From contig CAUJNA010000846.1 in NCBI GenBank assembly GCA_963377175.1, forward strand, positions 321,983 to 385,982: a DNA stretch of 64,000 nt, in the 5' to 3' direction. Source of the stretch: Effrenium voratum (lineage: Eukaryota > Sar > Dinophyceae > Suessiales > Symbiodiniaceae). Under the pieces are notes generated by a model, which saw only the letters and a program-made list of their open reading frames with translations, did no database searches and was not told the DNA's origin. Shown here piece after piece: positions 1 through 8,657 of the stretch. Positions within the stretch are counted from its first letter, which is position 1, and every line of letters starts with the position of its first letter. Position numbers and translations under genes: made by a program.

Positions 1-432
1 CATATGCAGGTGTATATAATACACTGTGGCCACTTCACTTGACCGCCAGTGAACATTCCAGCTGCCGCATTTGCGCATCGCGCAGCTGTCATCCATAAAT
101 GGGTTGGCCACAAATGTCCACCATGCGCGCCCGCTTGTGATCGGTCTGCATATCTCCGGCAAAGAAACATCGGTGAGTAATCAATGCAAATCGTAGCCAT
201 TCCAGATACCATGGACAATACATAAATAATGAAAAGATATCATCTATAAGGTAATAATTCCATCCATGAATATCCAGAGCGTCATAGTCGTCGGAATATG
301 TAACCATGTACACATCCATTCATCTTGGACACATGAATATAAATCATGACATAAGTCGTTCCACCGAAACAGTGTCGATGTGACGCAAGTAACAGATGGG
401 GACTGGCCCACATCGTACCGCAATCATCATCT
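1..432 (-). other. 3' flank of copia ORF3, possibly still coding
   Basis: Downstream of the ORF3 stop at 433-435 the minus strand has two short open stretches, 524-282 and 319-89. The second gives a protein-like 76-residue peptide ending in KRARMVDICGQPIYG and may be a frameshifted continuation of the polyprotein. A copy of the TGGGCCAGTCCC motif that recurs through the element lies at 398-410. No polypurine tract or long terminal repeat was recognised. The start of the window cuts the element here. Confidence 0.35.
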
Positions 433-3400
433 TCACGAAGCATACCTGTCCCCAATGGACAGCCTATGGGTACGTCGGCGGAACTCCTCGTCCAAGTTCT
501 TCTGGGCTTCTCGTGCCCGGACACACTTCTTGTTGTAGTCCTCTGGCAACCAGTGCCCTTTCCGAAGGCACCAATCCAGCAGGGGTGTGTCGCATTTGTT
601 CGGGTCGATGGCCGAGATGATGGCGCTCACGTTGACCGTGTAACCATGTTTGCCAAGGTTCAGGCCATCCCTCACGAATGATATATACTTACAGTTGAAA
701 GCTAGTGCAAAACATCTGAAAATAATATCACCCACCGGGTGCACTCGGTCCTTGACCAGGAGCTTCATTTCTTCCTTGGTGACATCGAGGATTCTTGCTG
801 CAATCCACAGCTTGTAGAATGTGTATAGTCCCTCGCATTTGTTCACCATCATACGAATATATTCGTCACGCTCCTCAACCGATCGGAAGGCTCTTGTCCG
901 AACATTCTCCGATTGAGAAATCTTCGTTATTGTTGATGGCAAAAGTATACCTTCCTGATCATGCTCAGTGATGTTGGGGTACCTCTTGAAATCATTGTGA
1001 TAAGGGCAGCCCGGATTCCCTTCGAGTCCGGCATTCATCGTTCTCTCCTCACCACCTTCAAACATCCCCCACATCTTGGACAGCTGGAGTGCGATAAATC
1101 CTGCCATGTACTGAGCCTCACGCGGCTCGTCAAGGCAGATCGCCATCCGTTGGGAACTTATAATGTCCCGTGACGCCAGATCGGTGTCGCGGTAATGCCA
1201 ACCGCTGTCTTCTTCTTCTGACGCATAGCCGGATGTATATCCTTGCGTGTCCATGTCGTCATCTTCTCCCGGAACTTCCTCCGCTTCGTCTTCATCCTCC
1301 TGTGCTGCCGCATCGTGGTTAGCTTCTTCCTGTGCACGCCTGGCATCTCCAGAGACGTTGGGGTTTTGGTTGTCCTCCTCGTCATCGGATTTGATGTGAA
1401 TGTAGTATCTTCCGATGGAGATCAGTTGTGCTTCGCATTCCAGGCATAAGCAGAAGCAGGTGGGGATCGCGGTCGCACATGATGGACATATCCGGCACCT
1501 CAGTCCTTCCCATGTCTCGTCATTCAGGATGACGACTTTGCTGATTTCGTCCCGGACCTCGTTGACCTGTGCATTGAACTCTTCCATCTTGTTGTTTCGA
1601 TAGAGTTCGCAAGCACGATTAACCATGTCAACGATGTAGTGCAGATTATCGGCACCTGTCTCAGTCTCCGGCATCCTCTCGCTGATCTTTGCGACGTTCT
1701 GGAGGAACATCGCAGCCGACTCTTGGGAAGAGTTGACAAAGCCAGGGCAGATCTCGTTCTCCACACACTTCGAGTACGCCCTCTTGATGTCAGCGTACTC
1801 CAGGCGCTTCCCTCCGTTGCTTTTGCCAATCCAAATGGACTTGACCTCATAGAACGGGATCACGTCAAAGACCATGAAAGTCCCATTAGCCGCGACTCCA
1901 GCCCCATACCGCGCGAGGGTTGCACTGGGAATATAGATGATCGCAATCGGATCCCCTCTCCTCACGTTCCGTAGCGTTGTCTTCGTCGCCACGTTCATCT
2001 CATCCCATGGAGCAAACGCCCCGAAGTGCAGTGCTAGCCTGTTACCGCCATCGATTCCGCCGGGGACTAGCCCACAGCGTACGATGCTTGGCAGGTTTTC
2101 CACATACGTCACATGGAATGCTCCTCCGAGAGTATCACCCATTCTTGCGGAATACCTATTCGCCAGTGCGGATGAGCTCATGAATCCAAAATCACTGTGA
2201 CCGGTTGTGACTCGGATGCACCAAGGTCTGTACCATCCATCGCATCTGTTGAACATCCTGTCGATGTCGTCCCGATCCACGCCAGCCTTGGTCATTTCCT
2301 CCCTGGCTGCCCTCGTGTCGTTCGGGTTCATGATGCTCGGAAACCTTGCTGCCAGAACCTGGAATCTCGATTTCTTGCTTCCGGATTCCTGCCACTTGAT
2401 CACCTCCATGATGCCCATGTATCGTTTCGCTCTCGTGGTGTATGGTGGGAATATGTCGTTGTTCCGGTCGTCAATGACAGCATCAATGTCGACCCATCCA
2501 CCCTCGTCGCACCTGAAAGCACTTCCTCGGCAATTGCCGATCTTGTGTCGAAGGACTCTGCATAGGTCGTGAGATAGCTGGTTTGCTTGGTCCCTTGTAG
2601 TAAATACCGAGCGATCATCACCAATCCTGCATAGTGGAGCACCGTCGAAAGGAGCAATGCAGAAGTTGACACTCTTGCCAAGTTGCATCACGTCCACTTG
2701 CTCAAGGATTGCACCTTTGGGAAAGTATTTGGGGTCAACGATGGACGCATACGCCCATGGCAAGTGCACATCACTCACATCGCCATACTTCGGGATGTAG
2801 CACGGGATGGTGTCGCATCCCATCTCAAGCGTCTTCTTGAATGTCCTGTTGTCCCCGCACGGGTTGTAGGTGAGGTCGACGCCACCACATTGTAGCTCTC
2901 CTCCCTCAGCCGTGTCAGCCATCTCCACCAAATTAATGGTGTAGCTGTACATCTCAATTGTTTCTTTCCCTGCTTGTCCCCCTTTCTTTCTTTCCTTGGA
3001 CGTTGATGAGGACGGTTCCTCCGTATCCCCCATGTCTTCATCAGATGAAACAGGGTCACTGCTGAGTAGCTCACGGAGCACCTTCATCGCCTTCTCATTT
3101 CCAGCAGCCTCCTCAATGTCCTTGCAGTCGCCGTCGTGGGCCAGGTTCGCGCACTTCTTACAGATCCCCATATCTCCCATGCACTTCTCCATTGACTCCA
3201 GGAATCCTAGTGCCGCTCTCCGCCCGTCGATCACTCGCTGCTTCTTATCTTCCTTCTCAGCATTGGGCTGAGAACTTCGACTCGGGTCTGGTGCTTGACC
3301 AAGACCCTCATCTTCGCCCTCCGTGGCCTTTCTCTTGGACCCTTGTGCAGAGGGCTCGGTGATCAGGGATCGTGGATGTCTGGGCTTGACCTTGTTCATG

Positions 3401-6400
3401 ATGTCAAGCACCTCCTTCGTGGGCACGCCGAGCTGTGCGGACGGTTTGTTCCGCTTTCTGTTCTGGCCCGTCGTGTGGGTCACGTTCCCAGCGAGGTGTC
3501 GCACTATTGACTGCTCGAACTCCCTCTTGATCTTCCATGCATCCTTCCACAGTGGCAGTTCGTGCTGGAAGTACGACATCACCTCAAAGAATCCCAACAC
3601 CATCTCGACGACGTCTCCCAAGGATTCCTCGTTCGTGGTTTGTCCCAGGAGTTCATACATCGTTCCTTGGTCGAGCACACTCTTGATCCATGACGAATAT
3701 GCCACATTGCCAAGATCTTTGCCTATCACGAAGATGGACATCCTCTCCTCGACTCCCTCGGAATTCTTGCACACGATCACATCCCGGGATGCGCACAATT
3801 GCTTCCCGTGACCGTTGTTGTAGAACTGCGCTGCTTGATCCACAGTCATGCTCACGAATCCCACGTGAGAAAGCTCCTTCTTCAGCCTTGAATACGCGAG
3901 CTCCCGTATGATCGTGATCATGGCCTGGATATTGTTGACGTCCACCATGAGGTTTTGAAGGTCGGGGATTGCCACCACGCATTCCGCGAAGAGGCGCGTG
4001 TACATTTTCTTCCCCTCGATAGACATTGCAATACCGTTCGTGTCCGCGTTCCAGTTCGCGCAACAGTTCACGCAAGAAGAGGGATTGTACTTCGACTTCG
4101 GTCCGAGCACCTTCGACTTGCTCATCTGCATCTCTTTAGCGCAAAGTTCGCAGATAAACTTGCTGAGCTCCGTGACCGTATACCATCGAAGACGTTGATC
4201 ACCGGCATCGGCTTTCCCAAAAGCGTCCTGCTCGCCGTGTCCTTCATCTTGTTGCTCTTGCTTCCTCTTCGACTGTGCAGTGAAGGTCGGCTTGTACTCG
4301 AATTTCACCTTCGATTCCTCCATGTTCTTCGGGATGTTGAATCGAAGGTCGGGCTCGTTTATGCACGTCCCCTCCAGCTCACACACAAACGCGTTGCTTG
4401 GTGCGACCGCATCGATGGATTTCTCAATCAGCAGTCGCTTCAGGAGGAAATGTTGCAAGTTCGAGCTCCCAGGGATCTTGTAGTTCCTTCCTGTGAGCGC
4501 ATGGACCACGCGCCACAGGCGATCGTTCTCGGTCACCAGCGCGCCTGCCGCCTTGCAGATCTCGCTAACCTTGTTGGCGATCGTCCCCAAGTCCCCTCTT
4601 CCACCATGGAAAGCAACATCGCGATTCACGCTCACCACGACCAGGCCCTTGCATGTGTTGACGAGGTCAGATATCGCCTTCTGCAGGGAGTCGATGATGG
4701 GGTTGGCGGTCACCTGCCATCCGCATCCTCTCATGCACACCCAATCATATAGCGACATCCAGATGTGCACCGACATTGGCGAGTCATCCATGTCTCGCCT
4801 CCGCCGTTCAGCGATGAGCTTATCCAGCTTCTGCAATCGGGAGATGATATTCAACGTGTCGTTGGGTGAGGAGACTTGCTCACTCGACCCATAGTATGAT
4901 CTCTCCTCGATGTTTGTCCATCCCTGTTCGTTGACCATCATCTGGAAGGTCTTCGTGCTCCCTTTCGAGTTGACGGCCCTCAGGGGCCAATCCAGGACCA
5001 AGAAGCTCTTCTTGTGGATCATCATGTCGCGAATCGTCGCCTCGCCAATGGGGCTCCTCTTCTGCCTATTGATAATCCGGTTCAACTGTCCAGGTGCGTT
5101 GTCCGGGTTCTTCTCCGCCTGAATCAACGCGTTGATGGCTTTGGCGCCCGGAAGGCGTCCAGTAATCAAGCATCCTGTTTGGGCACACAAGAAAGCATAC
5201 AGCTGTAGCCATGCCGCATTTCCCTTCCCAACATAGGAAAGAATGATCTTCTCCGCGCTGGTCTTCTCCTCGAAGTGCAATAGCGAAGAGGTCAGGCATC
5301 TCAGCATACACTCCCAATATGTTGCGTTCTTGCCTTCTGCAAGACACGGCCCAAATACAGTTTGTATGATTGGGTACCCCGTATTGTTGTCTATGTTGAA
5401 TTTCACATTGACAGTCGCGCCGCCCAAAGTGGTACCCCCTTCGAATGAAGTGTAGGTATCGTGTCCAGCAGTTGGGTTGATAATTACCCATCTGTCGTCG
5501 TCACCGCCAGAGTTCATTCGGAAAATGGAGTCGATGATCTCGTTGTCGATCTTGACAGCATCGCTGGCTTGCGACCCCCCACTTGGAGCTCCCGGCTGGG
5601 GGACTGACCCACCAGCGGTTTGACTCCTTTGTCCGGAGCTTGATGCCGACTTCTGCTGTCGCTCCGTCTTCCGCGGCGGCTCCGTCTTCGATGAGCCCAT
5701 CACCCACCATGTCGGCTCTTCCCCAACCACGAAATCCTCGGGGTACTTCTCCAGTTCCCTCTCGATTTCATGAATCGTGCAGTATTTATTCTGGAAGAAT
5801 TCGATCATGACGTCCTTCTCGGCCTTCTTCTCGATCTCCTTCATCCAGCTTACCCACTTGCGCCGATCTTGGTTCTCAGCGGCCCTGTCAGCCGCGTGCG
5901 GTGCCAAACTGATGGAGTTAATGTTCATCGCAGGCAGCTTCGACTCATAGATCATATCGATGCACCACAGGAAATCCCTGGCGTACTCAATCTCCCGGTA
6001 GAGATCGTTCAGCTCCCTTTTGTCTGGACGGAAATAAGCTGTATACGACTGATCTTTGGAGTCCTTCTCACCGAGCAATGGCTGCAATCTCCTCATGATG
6101 AAAGAGACGCACATGAGCGAATTGACCGCTCCGATGCACGCGTCAGAGATGTCACTGGGGGTTGACCCACAGATCATCCAGCGCAATAGGTTGTTCTGGC
6201 TGGCATTCTCATCCCTCCTCAGTGCATATGCGAGGTTCTTCATCGATGCCTGCAGCTCATTCTGGTAGACCAACCCAAGGTCCCAATTCTTCTGGTAGTC
6301 GTCCTTGGAACCACGACCGTAGGAGTCGATCTTGGGAGCCTTGATCACGCTCAACGTGAACACTTTCCCCCAGTTTCGATCTCTGTATCTTGCGATTCTC

Positions 6401-8643
6401 CGGTCGTGCCTCTCAAACTCTGCAGTTGTCTGGAACTCCTCAGAGCTCCTCCACCTTCTCGATGACGATGCCCTAGATGACTCGTCGTTGATGAATTCTT
6501 TGTACACCTCCCCAACCGGGGTGTTCTGGTGGAATGCTGCTTTGAACGACCGTTCATCGTTGTCCTCGGCCACGCCTAGTGCGAGATCCCAGATGTTCGC
6601 GATTGATCTCAACATATCCGCCCCTTCCATGCAGTACTTGGTTACGTTGAGCAACTCGGGGTTCTTCGCCAGCATCGTTGCCTCACCGCAAAGTTGGTTC
6701 AGCGCCGACACGATCTTCTTTCCCTTGCTGCAGAATTCCCTCCATCCAAGCATACATTCGTCGGCAGAAAGCTGTCCGAAAACTTTGCTGATGAACTCTA
6801 AGGCAACCCTCATAGACTGCCCTTCACCTTTCATCATCCCGCGGCCCTTGGCAGAGTAGTACGCAGAGTATGCATAAATAGCGGGGACGCCTATGTCCTC
6901 GATCCACTTCACGCACATACCCAGGTCGCTGCTCATCTCCATCCTCTTGGGCATCCTCTTGCCATCCTCGATGGCGTTCTTCACCAAATTTCCCAAGAAG
7001 ATTGCCGCTTGCCTAGATTTCCCGACAGGCACGCAGAAGAACTCATTCGTATTGACGACATTCGGATTGGCAGTCATCTTGATGATATTCTCCAGAACCA
7101 GGAAAACCCAAAATAAGCAGCTGCAAATGAAGCCACGGAATTGTCCCAATATGATCCCAGCTTCAGATTGAGGTGACGAACTCGTCCAGCTCCTCCTTGA
7201 AGCTTGGGGTTCGGGACTGACCCAGCTCCCCGTATGCACCAGAGGTTCGGGACTGGCCCAGCACCTCGGTTGTGCAGTTGGGGTGGTGCAGATTTCGCTC
7301 GCAGTAGCTTGGTGCTTCCGCGATCTCCTTCGCGTAATGCAAGCAAGAGCGAGTTTCAACGGTGCCGGTTTGAGGCACCTTGCTCGAGCACGAAAACGGC
7401 GAAGGATCACACCCACAATTATAGACGTGTACAACTGGGTTTCTTTGGTTTCACGACCAGCACAAGGTCCATGCTCATGGTTTCCATTGCATTTCTTAGA
7501 CAACGAGCCACCAAGTTCAAAGTTCCATGATACAACTCTCCATGGTTTCTTGATTGGCATGGGTTTCTTTGCATATCTTTGTTTCAAGCCATAGCGACAC
7601 CCATCAAACTCGTGACTAGTCCCATCATGCACGACCTCATGCAGTCTCTCATCTTTCCAATAATCACAACTTCCAGGCAACTCAAACAAAATCGCAGCTC
7701 GTTTTGTCATGGCATGCCGTTTAATTTCAACGAACCGTTCAAACAATCTCCAAAATTCTCTTTGTTTGGCCTCGATTTTCTCTGCGGTGTCAATTCCGCG
7801 AGTCTTGTTGAGGCGTGCCCATGATGATCCCCCCGTGCAAGGCCCGGCGAAGAACAACAAATCGGAAGGTTTGGTAAGCACATGTCTGGCGATTCTCCCC
7901 CCGTACTCGCTCAGTAAGTCATCAACCAGAGTTATGGTGACAACCTGCGGCCCGTCATGGCGGGCAAGAGCAGTGAACCAGTTACGTGGTTCGGAACATG
8001 CCATCAGCACGATGGGCCGAGCCAAGTCAACACTGTAAAGAGTGACGACTGTGCGAGTTCTCATACCAGGAAGCGAGACATGAACAGGAGCGCGAAGCAC
8101 ACCACCGTCATGTTTGACCATCGCGAGTTCAATACCCGGCGCTAACTGTGGCTTGTGCTTCACCGCAATGCGATACGGAACAAAACAACGACCAGGGACA
8201 AGCTGCTCGTGATTGATATGCAGACAACGCATGAGCAATTTCAATCGGAGCAACGTTTCCAAAGCAAGGTCGTTAACACACTTCAACTCTATGCGCTCGT
8301 TCGACAGTTCTTCAACAAATGCGGCCAGCACGGACTGCATGTCAACATCCCCGGACCCGACGTGAATTGGTCGTGGTCGTGGAGACCGTTCCCGCGCCGG
8401 TGCAGCGACCGGTACGGGATGAAACTGCCAAACTGCGCGTTCAACCCAACCATCAATTCGCACACATTGTAGCCCCGGGTCAACTCTATCCTCAACTTTG
8501 AGCCATGACCCATTCTTCAGAAACCAAGTGGAACGAAGCCACTTGCTCCCAAACGGTGTCATAACCGCGAGTGGAGGTTTCACACGCATCAATCTGGGTC
8601 CCTTGGCAACAACAACCGGATCATGTCCTTCATGCTCATGCAA
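433..8643 (-). CDS. Copia ORF3: about 2,736-codon polyprotein with methyltransferase-like and Tpt1/KptA-like domains
   Basis: The frame begins at a TTG at 8643 but is open from 8724, so there is no obvious ATG start and it overlaps the end of ORF2 by 67 nt in the -1 frame. Residues about 130-400 resemble a methyltransferase-like region that I recall following RNase H in other dinoflagellate copia elements: FAGPCTGG near 263, FELP near 320, GCRYGL near 348, and CNGNHEHGPC near 385. A low-complexity stretch follows, then about 1,450 residues I cannot assign, with a possible zinc cluster near 1500 (CELC...CVNCC). A Tpt1/KptA-like domain spans about 2022-2272. A Cys-rich knot (CRICPSC...CFCLCLEC, about 2382-2404) and an acidic tract (about 2416-2470) come next, then a C-terminal region of unknown fold. 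Membership of the element is inferred from the direct overlap with ORF2 and the shared strand. Confidence 0.8.
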   Translation of the reverse strand: MHEHEGHDPVVVAKGPRLMRVKPPLAVMTPFGSKWLRSTWFLKNGSWLKVEDRVDPGLQCVRIDGWVERAVWQFHPVPVAAPARERSPRPRPIHVGSGDVDMQSVLAAFVEELSNERIELKCVNDLALETLLRLKLLMRCLHINHEQLVPGRCFVPYRIAVKHKPQLAPGIELAMVKHDGGVLRAPVHVSLPGMRTRTVVTLYSVDLARPIVLMACSEPRNWFTALARHDGPQVVTITLVDDLLSEYGGRIARHVLTKPSDLLFFAGPCTGGSSWARLNKTRGIDTAEKIEAKQREFWRLFERFVEIKRHAMTKRAAILFELPGSCDYWKDERLHEVVHDGTSHEFDGCRYGLKQRYAKKPMPIKKPWRVVSWNFELGGSLSKKCNGNHEHGPCAGRETKETQLYTSIIVGVILRRFRARARCLKPAPLKLALACITRRRSRKHQATASEICTTPTAQPRCWASPEPLVHTGSWVSPEPQASRRSWTSSSPQSEAGIILGQFRGFICSCLFWVFLVLENIIKMTANPNVVNTNEFFCVPVGKSRQAAIFLGNLVKNAIEDGKRMPKRMEMSSDLGMCVKWIEDIGVPAIYAYSAYYSAKGRGMMKGEGQSMRVALEFISKVFGQLSADECMLGWREFCSKGKKIVSALNQLCGEATMLAKNPELLNVTKYCMEGADMLRSIANIWDLALGVAEDNDERSFKAAFHQNTPVGEVYKEFINDESSRASSSRRWRSSEEFQTTAEFERHDRRIARYRDRNWGKVFTLSVIKAPKIDSYGRGSKDDYQKNWDLGLVYQNELQASMKNLAYALRRDENASQNNLLRWMICGSTPSDISDACIGAVNSLMCVSFIMRRLQPLLGEKDSKDQSYTAYFRPDKRELNDLYREIEYARDFLWCIDMIYESKLPAMNINSISLAPHAADRAAENQDRRKWVSWMKEIEKKAEKDVMIEFFQNKYCTIHEIERELEKYPEDFVVGEEPTWWVMGSSKTEPPRKTERQQKSASSSGQRSQTAGGSVPQPGAPSGGSQASDAVKIDNEIIDSIFRMNSGGDDDRWVIINPTAGHDTYTSFEGGTTLGGATVNVKFNIDNNTGYPIIQTVFGPCLAEGKNATYWECMLRCLTSSLLHFEEKTSAEKIILSYVGKGNAAWLQLYAFLCAQTGCLITGRLPGAKAINALIQAEKNPDNAPGQLNRIINRQKRSPIGEATIRDMMIHKKSFLVLDWPLRAVNSKGSTKTFQMMVNEQGWTNIEERSYYGSSEQVSSPNDTLNIISRLQKLDKLIAERRRRDMDDSPMSVHIWMSLYDWVCMRGCGWQVTANPIIDSLQKAISDLVNTCKGLVVVSVNRDVAFHGGRGDLGTIANKVSEICKAAGALVTENDRLWRVVHALTGRNYKIPGSSNLQHFLLKRLLIEKSIDAVAPSNAFVCELEGTCINEPDLRFNIPKNMEESKVKFEYKPTFTAQSKRKQEQQDEGHGEQDAFGKADAGDQRLRWYTVTELSKFICELCAKEMQMSKSKVLGPKSKYNPSSCVNCCANWNADTNGIAMSIEGKKMYTRLFAECVVAIPDLQNLMVDVNNIQAMITIIRELAYSRLKKELSHVGFVSMTVDQAAQFYNNGHGKQLCASRDVIVCKNSEGVEERMSIFVIGKDLGNVAYSSWIKSVLDQGTMYELLGQTTNEESLGDVVEMVLGFFEVMSYFQHELPLWKDAWKIKREFEQSIVRHLAGNVTHTTGQNRKRNKPSAQLGVPTKEVLDIMNKVKPRHPRSLITEPSAQGSKRKATEGEDEGLGQAPDPSRSSQPNAEKEDKKQRVIDGRRAALGFLESMEKCMGDMGICKKCANLAHDGDCKDIEEAAGNEKAMKVLRELLSSDPVSSDEDMGDTEEPSSSTSKERKKGGQAGKETIEMYSYTINLVEMADTAEGGELQCGGVDLTYNPCGDNRTFKKTLEMGCDTIPCYIPKYGDVSDVHLPWAYASIVDPKYFPKGAILEQVDVMQLGKSVNFCIAPFDGAPLCRIGDDRSVFTTRDQANQLSHDLCRVLRHKIGNCRGSAFRCDEGGWVDIDAVIDDRNNDIFPPYTTRAKRYMGIMEVIKWQESGSKKSRFQVLAARFPSIMNPNDTRAAREEMTKAGVDRDDIDRMFNRCDGWYRPWCIRVTTGHSDFGFMSSSALANRYSARMGDTLGGAFHVTYVENLPSIVRCGLVPGGIDGGNRLALHFGAFAPWDEMNVATKTTLRNVRRGDPIAIIYIPSATLARYGAGVAANGTFMVFDVIPFYEVKSIWIGKSNGGKRLEYADIKRAYSKCVENEICPGFVNSSQESAAMFLQNVAKISERMPETETGADNLHYIVDMVNRACELYRNNKMEEFNAQVNEVRDEISKVVILNDETWEGLRCRICPSCATAIPTCFCLCLECEAQLISIGRYYIHIKSDDEEDNQNPNVSGDARRAQEEANHDAAAQEDEDEAEEVPGEDDDMDTQGYTSGYASEEEDSGWHYRDTDLASRDIISSQRMAICLDEPREAQYMAGFIALQLSKMWGMFEGGEERTMNAGLEGNPGCPYHNDFKRYPNITEHDQEGILLPSTITKISQSENVRTRAFRSVEERDEYIRMMVNKCEGLYTFYKLWIAARILDVTKEEMKLLVKDRVHPVGDIIFRCFALAFNCKYISFVRDGLNLGKHGYTVNVSAIISAIDPNKCDTPLLDWCLRKGHWLPEDYNKKCVRAREAQKNLDEEFRRRTHRLSIGDRYAS
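1826..2580 (-). other. Tpt1/KptA-like RNA 2'-phosphotransferase domain in ORF3
   Basis: In the known Tpt1/KptA family this enzyme removes an internal RNA 2'-phosphate by transferring it to NAD+, giving ADP-ribose 1'',2''-cyclic phosphate. The sequence shows the family landmarks in order: LRHK (residues about 2031-2034), GGWVDIDAVI, SKKSRFQV, IRVTTGHS (about 2143-2150), HVTYVENLPSIVRCGLVPGG (about 2177-2196), LALHFG, and NVRRGDPIAIIYI (about 2223-2235). The Arg-His pair of LRH, the Arg of IR..GHS and the Arg before G-[SD]-P are the positions used in catalysis by characterised members, and all are present. The domain is slightly longer than stand-alone Tpt1 because of an insert of about 50 residues before IRV. 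Activity and substrate are not known. Confidence 0.82.
7440..8250 (-). other. Methyltransferase-like domain at the N-terminus of ORF3
   Basis: FAGPCTGGSSW resembles the catalytic Pro-Cys motif of cytosine-C5 methyltransferases and FELPGSCDYW resembles the following ENV/ENP motif. GCRYGL and CNGNHEHGPCAG match the tail of the better preserved domain in the neighbouring retroelement (which has CAYGG and THLPWG). No convincing SAM-binding FxGxG motif was found upstream, so the domain may be divergent or inactive. Cytosine methyltransferases inside dinoflagellate retrotransposons have been described before; assigning this copy to that group is inference. Confidence 0.6.
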
Positions 8644-8657
8644 TCCCTCTTTGGATG

